Below are positions 50,034 to 59,744 of a stretch of DNA of 64,000 nucleotides, in pieces; the stretch's first letter is position 1; every line of letters begins with the position of its first letter. Origin of the DNA: Rhizobacter terrae (GTDB lineage Bacteria; Pseudomonadota; Gammaproteobacteria; Burkholderiales; Burkholderiaceae_C); assembly GCF_003852895.1 (NCBI RefSeq), contig NZ_QUSW01000002.1:620001-684000 (forward strand), given 5' to 3'. Made by a program: the position numbers and the translations under genes. The notes under the pieces were generated by a model that had not been told where the DNA came from, searched no databases, and saw nothing but the letters and a program-made list of their open reading frames with translations.

Positions 50034-51365
50034 ATGAAGTACCCCGCCGTCGCCGGCCTGTTCGCCTTGAGCCTGCTGGCCGCCTGCGCCCCCATGAAGA
50101 CCGGCAGCGCCGAGAAGGCGCCCCTGGCCGCCCCCTGTCCTGACGGCGTGCCCACCGGTGCGCGCTGCCTGCGCGGCCAGGACTCCGAGCAGGCGCTCTA
50201 CCTGATCGTGGTGCCCAAGGACTGGAACGGCGTGCTGGTGGTCCATGCCCATGGCGGCCCCGCGCTGGGTGCGCCGGAGGCCGCGCGGCTGGACGAGGAC
50301 ATCAAGCGCTGGAACATCATCCCGCGCGCCGGCTACGCCTGGGCCGCCTCCACCTTCCGCCAGGGCGGCGTGGCGGTGCGCAGCGCGGCCGAAGACACCG
50401 AGCGCGTGCGCCGCATCTTCGTCGAGCACGTGGCGCAGCCCAAGCACACGATTCTCCACGGGCAGTCCTGGGGCGGCAGCGTCGCGGCCAAGACGGCGGA
50501 GATGGTGTCTGCGCCCGGCATGAAGTCGCCCTACGACGCGGTGATGCTCAGCAGCGGCGTGCTGGGCGGCGGCACGCGGTCCTACGATTTCCGGCTCGAC
50601 CTGCGCGTGGTCTACCAGGCGCTGTGCCACAACCATCCGAAGCCCGAGGAGCCGCAGTACCCGCTGTGGATGGGCCTGCCCGAGGGCTCCGCGCTCACCC
50701 GCGGCGAGCTGAACCGCCGCGTCGACGACTGCCTGGGATTGCGCAAGGCGGCGGCCCAGCGCACGGCGGAACAGCAGCGCAAGGTGCAGACGATCGTGGA
50801 CGTCATCCACATCCCCGAGAGTTCCATCGCCGCGCACCTGGCCTGGGGCACGTGGCACTTCCAGGACATCGTGCAAAAGCGCACCAAGGGCCTGAACCCC
50901 TTCGGCAACGAGAACGTCCGCTATGCCGGCTCGCCCGACGATGCCGCCCTGAACGCCAGCGTGCTGCGCTACCGCGCCGACCCCGAGGGCGTCGCACGCT
51001 TCGGCGCCGACACCGACCTGAGCGGCAACATCGGCGTGCCGGTGCTCACGGTGCATGCCATCCACGACCCGACGGCCTTCGTCGAGCTGGAGTCGGCGTT
51101 CCGCGAGTCCATGACGCGTTCAGGACAGGCCGACCACCTGGTGCAGACCTTCACCACCGACCACGAGCACAGTTACCTGAGCGACCCGGTCTACCCCGCC
51201 CTGCTGTCCAGCCTGCTGCAGTGGACGCAGGCCGGCACCAAGCCCACGCCGCAGAGCGTGGCGGCCAAGTGCCAGGAACTGAAAGCCAGCTTCGGCGAGG
51301 GCTGCCGCTTCGTGCCGGACTACCGGCCGCCCGCGCTGTCGACCCGCGTGACTCCGCGCGGTTGA
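50034..51365 (+). CDS. Alpha/beta hydrolase lipoprotein
   Basis: 443 residues. A lipoprotein signal (LFALSLLAAC) suggests membrane anchoring in the periplasm. Alpha/beta hydrolase features: VLVVHAHGGPALG (oxyanion region), GQSWGGS with the nucleophile serine, VLTVHAIHDPTAF as the likely acid site and DHEHSYLS as the candidate histidine. A helical insertion (about 195-290) separates the two halves. The substrate is unknown. It is divergent from the LysR regulator with a promoter between them, so it may be part of that regulon, perhaps releasing the compound bound by the Bug protein. Confidence 0.82.
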   Translation: MKYPAVAGLFALSLLAACAPMKTGSAEKAPLAAPCPDGVPTGARCLRGQDSEQALYLIVVPKDWNGVLVVHAHGGPALGAPEAARLDEDIKRWNIIPRAGYAWAASTFRQGGVAVRSAAEDTERVRRIFVEHVAQPKHTILHGQSWGGSVAAKTAEMVSAPGMKSPYDAVMLSSGVLGGGTRSYDFRLDLRVVYQALCHNHPKPEEPQYPLWMGLPEGSALTRGELNRRVDDCLGLRKAAAQRTAEQQRKVQTIVDVIHIPESSIAAHLAWGTWHFQDIVQKRTKGLNPFGNENVRYAGSPDDAALNASVLRYRADPEGVARFGADTDLSGNIGVPVLTVHAIHDPTAFVELESAFRESMTRSGQADHLVQTFTTDHEHSYLSDPVYPALLSSLLQWTQAGTKPTPQSVAAKCQELKASFGEGCRFVPDYRPPALSTRVTPRG

Positions 51366-52394
51366 TCAGCCCCTGGGCAGGAAGCGCCAGCGGATGACCT
51401 GCCGGTAGACCTGCCCCGGCTCCAGCCAGCAGGTGGGCTGCGGCCATTCGGGGTGGTTGGGGCTGTCGGGCAGGAACTGCGGCTCCAGCGCAATGCCGGC
51501 GCAGGCCGCGCAGGGCGTGCCGTCGCGCGAGGGGATGCCGCCCAGGTACTGCCCGCCATAGACCTGCAGCGAGGGCAAGGTGGTGGACATTTCCATCGCC
51601 AGGCTGCCGTCGCTCGCGCTCAGCACGCAGGCCGGGCGCTGCATGGCGGCGCACTCGCTGTCCAGCAGGAAGGCGTGGTCGTAGCCCGCCCCGGCCTCCT
51701 GCTGTTCGTCGCGCAGCCAGTCGCGCGCCACGGTCTTGCCTTCGCGGAAGTCGAAGCTCGTGCCCTGCACAGGGTCGAGGCGGCCGAAGGGAATCAGGTC
51801 GCGGTCCACCGGCAGGTAGCGGTCGGCCGAGATGCGCAGCACGTGCTCGCGCGCATCGCGGTGCGTCGCGTCGAGGTTGAAGTAGGCGTGGTTGGTGAGG
51901 CACACCGGCGTGGGCCGCGTGGTGCGCGCCTCGGCCACCATCTCGATGGCCAGGCCGTCGAGCAGGCGATAGGTCACCCGCACGTCCAGCTCGCCCTGGA
52001 AGCCCTGATCGCCGTCGGGCGAGGTCAAGGTGAAGCAGGCCTCGTGGCCGCTGCGTGATTCGATGTTCCAGATGCGCTTGTCGAAACCCTCGGGGCCCCC
52101 ATGCAGCTGGTGCCGCGAGCCGGGGTTGGGCACCAGCGCCAATCCGCAGTCGTCGCCCCGCAGGCTCGCCTCACTGATCCGGTTGGCGTAGCGCCCGATG
52201 GTCGCGCCCAGGTAGGCCGACTGGGCCAGCGGCTCGCGCGCACTGTGGCGGCCCAGCAGCACCTGCCGCTGCACGCCGCCCACGGGCACGGTGCAGCCCA
52301 GCCAGGTCGCGCCCAGGCTCATGATGTCGAGGGTGATGCCGCCGTCCCTGCGCAAAGTGACCAGGTCGCCGTGGTCGGATGTCGTTGTTGTCAT
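51366..52394 (-). CDS. galM: Aldose 1-epimerase (mutarotase)
   Basis: 342 residues, galactose-mutarotase fold. It interconverts alpha and beta anomers of aldoses. Substrate-site residues are visible: RYANRISEA, LHGGPEGFDKRIW, the catalytic histidine in CLTNHAYFNLD and the catalytic glutamate in GIALEPQFLPDSPNHPEWPQ. Last gene of the leftward xyl operon, 73 bases after xylA, so here it probably supplies the xylose anomer used by the isomerase. ATG 52394. Its 3' end directly meets the hydrolase gene on the plus strand. Symbol given by function; it could equally be called xylM-type mutarotase. Confidence 0.9.
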   Translation of the reverse strand: MTTTTSDHGDLVTLRRDGGITLDIMSLGATWLGCTVPVGGVQRQVLLGRHSAREPLAQSAYLGATIGRYANRISEASLRGDDCGLALVPNPGSRHQLHGGPEGFDKRIWNIESRSGHEACFTLTSPDGDQGFQGELDVRVTYRLLDGLAIEMVAEARTTRPTPVCLTNHAYFNLDATHRDAREHVLRISADRYLPVDRDLIPFGRLDPVQGTSFDFREGKTVARDWLRDEQQEAGAGYDHAFLLDSECAAMQRPACVLSASDGSLAMEMSTTLPSLQVYGGQYLGGIPSRDGTPCAACAGIALEPQFLPDSPNHPEWPQPTCWLEPGQVYRQVIRWRFLPRG

Positions 52395-52467
52395 CTGGAT
52401 TTGACCGATGGGGGGTGCCGACCCCGAGCATATCGGCACCCGGAGCTGGAACGGTTTCCAGCCGGTT

Positions 52468-53781
52468 TCAGGCGAAGCGGTTGACGATGTTCTCCAGCCG
52501 CTCCTGCCGGCCCGACTGCGGCTTCGGGTCCAGGCCATGGCGAAGCACCAGCTCCGACAGCGTGTCCAGCCCGGCACCGGCCTCGATGCTGCGGCCCAGC
52601 TCGCTGTCCCAGCCGGCGTAGCGCTGGCTGCGCGCATCGCACAAGGCCTTGGATTCGTAGAGCTGCGCTGCGCACAGGAAGGCCCGGGCCAGCGTGTCCA
52701 GCCCGCCGACGTGGCCTTCGACCAGGTCCTGCGCGTCGATGCTCTGCCGGCGCACCTTCGCATCGAAGTTCATGCCGCCGCTCGTGAAGCCGCCCGCGCG
52801 GATGACCTCCAGCAGCGCCGGGATGAGCGCGACGTGGTTGTTCGGGAACTGGTCGGTGTCCCAGCCGAGCTGCTCGTCGCCGCGGTTCGCGTCGATGGAG
52901 CCGAACAGGCCCAGCGCGCAGGCGGTGGCCACCTCGTGCTCGAAGCTGTGGCCCGACAGCGTCGCGTGGTTGACCTCGATGTTGACCTTCACCTCGCGCT
53001 CCAGTCCGTAGCGCCTGAGGAAGCCATACACCGTCGCGGTGTCGAAGTCGTACTGGTGCTTGGTGGGCTCCTTGGGCTTGGGCTCGATGAGCAGCGTGCC
53101 GCCGAAGCCGATCTTGTGCTTGTGCTCCACCACCGACGCGAGGAAGCGGCCGTAGTGGTCCAGCTCGCGGCGCATGTCGGTGTTGAGCAGGGTCTCGTAG
53201 CCTTCGCGGCCGCCCCACAGCACGTAGTTGGCGCCGTTGAGCCGGTGCGTCCACTCCAGCACGTGCTTCACCTGCGCGGCGGCGTAGGCATACACCTGCG
53301 GGTCGGGGTTGGTCGACGCGCCGCCCATGAAGCGCGGATTCGAAAACAGGTTGGCCGTGCCCCACAGCAGCTTCACGCCGCGGTCGTGCATCTTGCGCGC
53401 CGCGGTCTCGAGGATGACATCCAGCCGCTGGTTCGATTCGCGCAGCGTCGCGCCTTCGGGCGCCACGTCACGGTCGTGGAAACACCAGAACGGCAGGCCC
53501 AGGCACTGGAAGAAGTCGAAGGCCGCATCGAGCTTGAGGCGCGCGGCCTTCATCGCATCGGCCTCGTCGAACCAGGGGCGCTGGAACAGCGGAGCACCCA
53601 GCGAGAACACGTCCTCGCCGTGCCAGCAGAAGGAATGCCAGTAGCAGGCGGCGGGGCGCAGGTGTTCCTCCAGCGTCTTGCCGAGCACGCGGCGCGTGGG
53701 GTCGTACCAGCGGTAGGACAGCGGATCGGTGCTGTCCGGTCCTTGGTAGCGGACCGGGGTGAATTCGGAGAACAGGCTCAT
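52468..53781 (-). CDS. xylA: Xylose isomerase
   Basis: 437 residues, close to the usual length of about 440. It converts D-xylose to D-xylulose with two divalent metal ions in a TIM barrel. Signature regions: [21 protein letters not shown] (catalytic His and base), [56 protein letters not shown] and [20 protein letters not shown]. The ATG at 53781 gives the family N-terminus. It follows xylB by 16 bases and precedes aldose 1-epimerase. Confidence 0.98.
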   Translation of the reverse strand: MSLFSEFTPVRYQGPDSTDPLSYRWYDPTRRVLGKTLEEHLRPAACYWHSFCWHGEDVFSLGAPLFQRPWFDEADAMKAARLKLDAAFDFFQCLGLPFWCFHDRDVAPEGATLRESNQRLDVILETAARKMHDRGVKLLWGTANLFSNPRFMGGASTNPDPQVYAYAAAQVKHVLEWTHRLNGANYVLWGGREGYETLLNTDMRRELDHYGRFLASVVEHKHKIGFGGTLLIEPKPKEPTKHQYDFDTATVYGFLRRYGLEREVKVNIEVNHATLSGHSFEHEVATACALGLFGSIDANRGDEQLGWDTDQFPNNHVALIPALLEVIRAGGFTSGGMNFDAKVRRQSIDAQDLVEGHVGGLDTLARAFLCAAQLYESKALCDARSQRYAGWDSELGRSIEAGAGLDTLSELVLRHGLDPKPQSGRQERLENIVNRFA

Positions 53782-53797
53782 CAATGACTTCCAGGCA

Positions 53798-55285
53798 TCA
53801 GGGGTTCAGGGCACGAAGCGGCGCATAGGCCGCGCGGAATCGCTGCAGGCGCGCTGCGAGTCCGGCGGCATGCGCAGCATCGGGAATGAAGGAGCGGGCG
53901 ATGGCGGGGCGGCGCAGCACGTCGTCGCGCGATACGCCCAGGCCCATCAAGGCCAGGCGCGCGGCGCCAAGGGCCGGCCCCACCTCGGCCCCCTCGGGTT
54001 TGTCGATGGGCGTGCCCAGCACGTCGGCCAGCAGTTGCAGCCAGGTGTCCGAACGCGCACCACCGCCGATGGCCAGCAGGCGCTCGGGCCGGCTGCCGGC
54101 TTCGCGCATGGCATCCAGCGCATCGGCGAAGGCGAAGGACACGCCTTCGATGACGGCACGGCTCATGTCCGCGCGGCCATGCGCATGCGTGAGGCCGATG
54201 AAGCTCCCGGTGGCGGACGGATCGGCATGCGGCGTGCGCTCCCCGCTGAGGTAGGGCAGGAAGAACGGCGCATCGGGCCGCGTGGAGCGGATGGCGCCGC
54301 CCAGTTCATCCATTAGCGCGCCGGGCGCGAGGCCGGTGACGCCGCTCCACCAGCTCAAGGCGCTGGACGCGCTCAGCAGCACGCCCATGTGGTGCCAGGT
54401 CCCGGGCAGGGCATGGCAGAAGGTGTGCACGCCGCGCTCGGGGTTGGCACGCGCCTCGTGGGTGGCGCAGAACACCACGCCCGAGGTGCCCAGGGAGATG
54501 AAGCCATCACCCGGCGACACCACGCCCACGCCGACGGCACCGGCTGCGTTGTCGCCCGCACCCGCGGCGACAAGCACGCCCGCGGGCAGCCCCCAGCGTT
54601 CAGCACATGCCGGCGAGAGTTCACCCACCACGTCCGGCCCCTCGAACAGCATCGGCATGTGCGAGGCATCCAGGCCGGTGGCCTTCAGCATCGCATCGCT
54701 CCAGCGGCGGCCCGCCACGTCCAGCCACAGCGTGCCGGACGCATCAGACATCTCGGTGCTGAACACGCCGGTGAGCTTCCAGGCGAGCCAGTCCTTGGGC
54801 AGCAGCACGCGGGCCGTCTTCGCAAAGACCTGCGGTTCATGCGCTGCAACCCACAGCAGCTTGGGTGCGGTGAAGCCGGCCATCGCGCGGTTGGCGGTGA
54901 TGCGGCGCGTCGCGGGCTCCGCGCGTTCCAGCGCCTCGCACTGCGCCTGGCTTCGGCCATCGTTCCAGAGGATGGCCGGGCGCAGCACCTCGCCGGCTGC
55001 ATCGAGCAGCACCGCGCCATGCATCTGCCCGGCCGCGGCCATGCCGCGCACCTTGGCCCAGCGCGCGCCGCCGGCGGCTTCGCGCAGGTGCCGCATGGCC
55101 GTGTCCAGCGCGGCCCACCAGTCGGCCGGCGATTGCTCGGACCACAGCGGTTGCGGGCGCGACACCTCCAGCGGCGCCGACGCCTCGGCCTCCAGCGTGC
55201 CATCCGCCGAGAGCATCACCAGCTTGATGCCCGAGGTACCCAGGTCGATGCCGATCACGCGTGCATCGGAAAGTGAATCGTTCAT
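53798..55285 (-). CDS. xylB: Xylulokinase
   Basis: 495 residues, FGGY carbohydrate kinase. It phosphorylates D-xylulose to xylulose 5-phosphate, which enters the pentose phosphate pathway. Visible motifs: [14 protein letters not shown] (phosphate 1), [16 protein letters not shown] (substrate contact), a catalytic aspartate in [16 protein letters not shown] and the C-terminal [20 protein letters not shown]. Its ATG overlaps the stop of xylG (ATGA), so translation is coupled to the transporter genes. xylA follows after 16 bases. Confidence 0.97.
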   Translation of the reverse strand: MNDSLSDARVIGIDLGTSGIKLVMLSADGTLEAEASAPLEVSRPQPLWSEQSPADWWAALDTAMRHLREAAGGARWAKVRGMAAAGQMHGAVLLDAAGEVLRPAILWNDGRSQAQCEALERAEPATRRITANRAMAGFTAPKLLWVAAHEPQVFAKTARVLLPKDWLAWKLTGVFSTEMSDASGTLWLDVAGRRWSDAMLKATGLDASHMPMLFEGPDVVGELSPACAERWGLPAGVLVAAGAGDNAAGAVGVGVVSPGDGFISLGTSGVVFCATHEARANPERGVHTFCHALPGTWHHMGVLLSASSALSWWSGVTGLAPGALMDELGGAIRSTRPDAPFFLPYLSGERTPHADPSATGSFIGLTHAHGRADMSRAVIEGVSFAFADALDAMREAGSRPERLLAIGGGARSDTWLQLLADVLGTPIDKPEGAEVGPALGAARLALMGLGVSRDDVLRRPAIARSFIPDAAHAAGLAARLQRFRAAYAPLRALNP

Positions 55286-56055
55286 GCAGCCACTGCCTCG
55301 TGCAACTGCGGCACGCGGGTCACGGCCCGCCCGCCGATGATCATGCCCAGCACCTCGTCCTCGCTCAGGTCGGCCGTCCGGTAGGTGCCCACCGTGCGGC
55401 CGTTCTTCATCACGCACAGCCGGTCGGACAGGCCGAACACGTCAGGCATGTCGTGCGTGATGAGGAAGATGCCCACGCCCGCCGCCTTCAGCGTGCGCAC
55501 GAGGTCGTGCACCATGCGAGTCTCCTCCGGCCCGAGCGCCGCGCAAGGTTCGTCCATGATGAGCACGCGGGCGTTGAACATCAATGCCCGCGAGATCGCC
55601 ACCACCTGGCGCTGCCCGCCCGACAGCGAACGCACCGGCTCGCGGATGTTGCGGAAGTTCGGGTTCAGCCGCGCGAACACTTGGCGCGCCGCGGCTTCCA
55701 TGGCGTAGTCGTCCAGCGTGCCCCAGCGGGTGCGGCGCTCGCGGCCGAGGAAGAGGTTGGCCACGCTGTCGAGGTTGTCGGCCAGCGCGAGCGTCTGGTG
55801 GATGGTCTCGATGCCCAGGGACTGCGCGTCCGACGGCGTGTCGATGCGCACGGTCTCGCCGTTCACCACCAGCGCGCCGCTGTCCGCCGCGTAGGCACCG
55901 GCCAGCATCTTCATCAGCGTGGACTTGCCTGCGCCGTTGTGCCCCAGCACCGCCACCACTTCGCCGGCATGCAGCGACAGGTTCACGTCCGACACCGCCT
56001 GCACGCCGCCAAAGGCCTTGCTCAGGCCACGGATCTCGATGAGAGAAGCATTCAT
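55282..56055 (-). CDS. xylG: Xylose ABC transporter ATP-binding protein (single domain)
   Basis: 257 residues with one ATPase domain: Walker [10 protein letters not shown], signature [16 protein letters not shown], Walker [13 protein letters not shown] and H-loop ITHDM. Escherichia coli XylG is about 510 residues with two fused ATPase domains; here the protein is half that length and must act as a homodimer, as FrcA-type sugar importers do. It has ATGA overlaps with both the permease gene before it and xylB after it. It energises import of xylose by XylFH. Confidence 0.95.
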   Translation of the reverse strand: MNASLIEIRGLSKAFGGVQAVSDVNLSLHAGEVVAVLGHNGAGKSTLMKMLAGAYAADSGALVVNGETVRIDTPSDAQSLGIETIHQTLALADNLDSVANLFLGRERRTRWGTLDDYAMEAAARQVFARLNPNFRNIREPVRSLSGGQRQVVAISRALMFNARVLIMDEPCAALGPEETRMVHDLVRTLKAAGVGIFLITHDMPDVFGLSDRLCVMKNGRTVGTYRTADLSEDEVLGMIIGGRAVTRVPQLHEAVAA

Positions 56056-57290
56056 GCCAGCCGCTCCCCTGACCAGCGCCGGTACAGCACGTCGAACACC
56101 ACAGCCACGATGAGCACCTGCCCGATGATGACCATGCGCCGGCCGATGCTCACGTCCATCAGCAGCAGCCCGCTTTCCAGGAACTGGATGATGAGCGCGC
56201 CCAGCACCGAGCCGAGCACGGTGCCGCTGCCGCCGGCCAGCGACACGCCGCCGATCACCGCCGCGGCGATGACGTACAGCTCCATGTTCGTGCCCAGCGA
56301 GTTGGTGCCGGCATTCAAGCGCGCCACCGACACGATGGCCGCGATGGTCACCAGCACGGACAGCAGCAGGAAGAGCTGCAGCGTCACGCGCCGCACCGGA
56401 ATGCCCACCAGCCGTGCTGCTTCCGGGTTGCCGCCGATGGCATACACGTAGCGCCCGAAGCGCGTGCGCCGCACGATGAAGGCCACGGCCATCACCACCA
56501 CCGCCCAGATCACCACCGGGATCGGGATGCCCTGCCCCGGCCCGTCGCCTTGCAGGTGGTAGGCGTTCATGGTGGCCGCGAAGGCGAACACCACCACGAT
56601 GAAAGCCAGCGTGAAGGACGCATCCAGCCACAGCGCGCGCACCGGCACGCCATGCGCCTGCGCATTGCGGCGGCGCATGGCCATGTTCCAGGCCAGCAGT
56701 GCGGAAGCGGCCGTGGCCAGGGCCCACGACAGGGCCGGCCCGAGCGAGCCGTCCAGCCCGCCGCCCAGCGCGAGAAAGACCGGATCGGTCACCGGCTGCG
56801 TCTTGCCGTCGGCCACCAGGAAAGCGGCACCGCGAAAGGACATCAGCCCGCCCAGCGTCACCACGAAGGACGGCACGCCCAGGTAGGCGGTGAGCCAGCC
56901 CTGGTAGAGGCCCACGGCCAATGCGAGCGCGAGCCCGGCCACCGACGCGGCCATCCAGTGCCAGCCATGGCTGTACATCAAGAAGGCGATGAGCACGCCC
57001 ACCACGCCCAGCACCGAGCCCACCGACAGGTCGATCTGCCGCGCCACGATCACCAGCGAGATCGCGCTCGCCACGATGCCCACCACCGCCGTCTGCTGCG
57101 CGATGTTGTAGAGGTTCTCCGGCGTGAGGAACTGGCCGGTCATCACATGGAACACCAGGGCCATCACGGCCAGCACGCCGGCCATGATGAGCAGGCGCAG
57201 GTCCAGCGCGCTCAGTTGCCAGCGCGCCGTGACCGGCTGTGCCTGCGCGGGCGGCGCCACGCCGCCCGCCACCGTCACGGACGGATTCAC
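56052..57290 (-). CDS. xylH: Xylose ABC transporter permease
   Basis: 412 residues, integral inner-membrane protein with about ten helices of the branched/ribose-type sugar permease family. Conserved features include [60 protein letters not shown] (the EAA-like loop) and [20 protein letters not shown]. Begins at GTG 57290, overlapping the xylF stop (GTGA), and overlaps the ATPase start (ATGA). This tight overlap supports one polycistronic unit. Confidence 0.96.
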   Translation of the reverse strand: MNPSVTVAGGVAPPAQAQPVTARWQLSALDLRLLIMAGVLAVMALVFHVMTGQFLTPENLYNIAQQTAVVGIVASAISLVIVARQIDLSVGSVLGVVGVLIAFLMYSHGWHWMAASVAGLALALAVGLYQGWLTAYLGVPSFVVTLGGLMSFRGAAFLVADGKTQPVTDPVFLALGGGLDGSLGPALSWALATAASALLAWNMAMRRRNAQAHGVPVRALWLDASFTLAFIVVVFAFAATMNAYHLQGDGPGQGIPIPVVIWAVVVMAVAFIVRRTRFGRYVYAIGGNPEAARLVGIPVRRVTLQLFLLLSVLVTIAAIVSVARLNAGTNSLGTNMELYVIAAAVIGGVSLAGGSGTVLGSVLGALIIQFLESGLLLMDVSIGRRMVIIGQVLIVAVVFDVLYRRWSGERLA

Positions 57291-58312
57291 TTGCACGCAG
57301 CCGGCCCCGTCGCCTTGTCCACGCCGCGGCACAGCTCGGCCTTGGTGATGTGCTCGGCCTTGAGCACCACGTCGAGGTTGTCGCGCGTGATGGGCACGGC
57401 CTTGAGGAAGATGGCTTGCATCGGCACCTTCTTCTCGCCATCGGCCCAGGTGATGGCGCCATCGACCTTCTTGCCCGCGGCCAGCGTCACCGCGGCCTTG
57501 GCAGCCTCGCGTCCGAGGTCGCGCGCGTCCTTCCACACCGACACCGTCTGCGAGCCCAGCGCGACGCGGTTGAGCGCGGCATGGTCGCCGTCCTGCCCGG
57601 ACACCGGCACGCCCTTGAGGCCACGGCCCGACAGGGCTGCCACCACGCCGCCGGCCGTGCCGTCGTTGGAGGCCACCACCGCATCCACCTTGCCGCCGTT
57701 GCGCGTGAGGATCTGCTCCATGTTCTTCTGCGCCACTTCCGGCTTCCAGCCTTCGGTGTACTCCTCGCCGACGATCTTCACGTCGCCCTTCTTGATCGCA
57801 TCGGCCAGCACGTCCTGCTGCCCGGCGCGCAGGAAGTCGGCGTTGGGGTCGGTGGGCGAGCCCTTGATCATCACGTAGTTGCCATGGGGCTTCGCGGCGA
57901 ACACGGCACGCGCCTGCATGCGGCCCACCTCGCGGTTGTCGAAGGTGATGTAGAAGACGCCGGGCTGCTCGATGAGGCGGTCATAGGCCACCACCGGGAT
58001 GTTCTTCGAGCGCGCCTTGGCCAGCGCCGGGACGATGGCGTCCTTGTCCATCGCAAGGATGATGAGCGCCTTCGCGCCCTTGGCGATCAGGCCGTCGATG
58101 TCGGCCAGCTGCTTCTCAGGCGAGCCGCCGGCATCGGCGCTCACGTAGCTCGCGCCCATCTTGGCGAGCTGGTCCTTCACCGCCTTCTCGTCGGTCTTCC
58201 AGCGCTCCTCCTGGAAGTTGGACCAGCTCACGCCCACGGTCTGTGCGAGCGTGGTGCAGGCGAATCCGGCCAGCGCGAGCGCCGCTGCGCCGCGCGTCAA
58301 AGTCTTCAGCAT
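57287..58312 (-). CDS. xylF: D-xylose-binding periplasmic protein
   Basis: 341 residues. A signal peptide (1-23, ending TTLA) precedes a ribose-type periplasmic binding fold: [20 protein letters not shown] opens the first lobe, [58 protein letters not shown] and [20 protein letters not shown] follow. These match the XylF pattern and delineate the xylose pocket. Strong ribosome site GAGGAG before the ATG. It follows the regulator by 63 bases and overlaps the permease start. Confidence 0.96.
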   Translation of the reverse strand: MLKTLTRGAAALALAGFACTTLAQTVGVSWSNFQEERWKTDEKAVKDQLAKMGASYVSADAGGSPEKQLADIDGLIAKGAKALIILAMDKDAIVPALAKARSKNIPVVAYDRLIEQPGVFYITFDNREVGRMQARAVFAAKPHGNYVMIKGSPTDPNADFLRAGQQDVLADAIKKGDVKIVGEEYTEGWKPEVAQKNMEQILTRNGGKVDAVVASNDGTAGGVVAALSGRGLKGVPVSGQDGDHAALNRVALGSQTVSVWKDARDLGREAAKAAVTLAAGKKVDGAITWADGEKKVPMQAIFLKAVPITRDNLDVVLKAEHITKAELCRGVDKATGPAACK

Positions 58313-58375
58313 GTCGTGTCTCCTCGGTTCTCTGGGAAAGGTGCGCGGCCGGGGTTCAGGCGGTCCGCCGCGCAG

Positions 58376-59644
58376 TCATGGTTCGGGCCGCTTCCCGACG
58401 GCCTCGGCGTCCACGCCGTGGCGCGACACCGAAGCCATGATCTCCGTCGATTCGTCCACCCGCTGCAGCACCAGCGATGCAGCGCCGCGCGCCCACACCT
58501 CGTCGCCCTGGTGGTCGATGATGAGCGGCACCTTGCCGCGATGGGGGATGGCCATCGCCTGCTCCATCGCGTGCTTCACGCTGGGTGCGAACAGGTCGGA
58601 GGCGAGCGCCGGTCCGCCATCGAGGATGACGAGCTGCGGGGACATGAGGTTCACCACGTTGCCGATCCACTGGCCCAGCAGGCGTCCCTGCCGTTCGAAG
58701 ATGGCGCGCGCCTGGCGGTTGCCCTTCTTCGCAAGCTGCGCGAGTTCGAAATAGGCCTGCTCGGTGGTGCCGCCGTCGTGGTCGTCGGGCAGCAGGCCTG
58801 CGTCCTGCCCGGCCGCCACCACCGCATAGTGCGCCACGTAGGCTTCGAGGCATCCGCGCTTGCCGCAACGGCAGGGTCGGCCGTCGACCTCGATCTGCAG
58901 GTGGCCCAGCTCTGCGGCCAGGCCCGAGTGGCCACGGTACAGCTCGCCGTTGACCACCAGGCCCAGCCCCAGGCCGTGTTCCAGCGTGACCAGCGCCACG
59001 TTGGCTGCCCTCCCCGAGCGGCCGTACCACATGTCTGCCAGCGCCAGCATGTTGGCGTCGTTCTCGATGAACACATCCACACCCACGCGTGAGGTGAGCG
59101 CCTCGGCCAGCGCCAGCGGCTTGCCGTCGCCCGGCTCCAGCACCGGTGACCACAGCACCTCGCCCTGGTGGGAATCGACGAAGCCCGGCACGGCCACGCC
59201 CACGCCAGCCAGTCGGGACTGGGCGAGACCGGAGTCGCTCTTCATGCACGACTGGATGGCGCGCGTGACCTCGCGCACCAGCGCCTTGGCCGACATGGGC
59301 GAGGTCCATCGCACCTCATGGCTGTGCCGTACCTGCCCCGCGAAGTCGGTGAGCGTGACGGTGTAGTGGTCCATCGACAGCTTCACGCCCATCACCCAGG
59401 CGAAGTCGGGGTCGATCTCCAGTTCGCGCTCACGGCGTCCGATGCCGCTGGACGGGCGCGCGCCGGCTTCCTTCAGGGCGCCGCTGTCGAGCAGCCGCCG
59501 CGTGAGCGCCGACACCGCAGGCTGGCTCAGGCCCGTGGATTCACCGATTTCCGCCCGAGACACCGGTCCCGTGGCCAGCCGCACCATGTGCAAGACCTGG
59601 TACTGGTGCAACTGCGAGATCTGGCGGGACTGCAAGCGGGCCAT
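58376..59644 (-). CDS. xylR: ROK family transcriptional regulator of xylose genes
   Basis: 422 residues. N-terminal winged HTH about 15-80 (LVLQ-type helix VSRAEIGESTGLSQPAVSAL, TRRLLDSGALKEAG) followed by a ROK domain with VPGFVDSHQGEVLWSPVLEP, LGHLQIEVDGR and the zinc motif RPCRCGKRGCLEAY. The ATP-binding DxGxT loop of true ROK kinases is replaced by GVKLSMDHYTVT, so it is a sugar-responsive repressor rather than a kinase. First gene of the leftward operon, ahead of xylF. The promoter should lie in the AT-rich 100-bp gap 59645-59744. Confidence 0.92.
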   Translation of the reverse strand: MARLQSRQISQLHQYQVLHMVRLATGPVSRAEIGESTGLSQPAVSALTRRLLDSGALKEAGARPSSGIGRRERELEIDPDFAWVMGVKLSMDHYTVTLTDFAGQVRHSHEVRWTSPMSAKALVREVTRAIQSCMKSDSGLAQSRLAGVGVAVPGFVDSHQGEVLWSPVLEPGDGKPLALAEALTSRVGVDVFIENDANMLALADMWYGRSGRAANVALVTLEHGLGLGLVVNGELYRGHSGLAAELGHLQIEVDGRPCRCGKRGCLEAYVAHYAVVAAGQDAGLLPDDHDGGTTEQAYFELAQLAKKGNRQARAIFERQGRLLGQWIGNVVNLMSPQLVILDGGPALASDLFAPSVKHAMEQAMAIPHRGKVPLIIDHQGDEVWARGAASLVLQRVDESTEIMASVSRHGVDAEAVGKRPEP

Positions 59645-59744
59645 GGACTGTTTCGGCTGTTTCTCAATTCGATCGCGCCATTCTATTTCGGTCCGATATT
59701 TTTAGATCAGGGCTTACCCGCAAGTGGTTCGCGACGCGTCTTCC

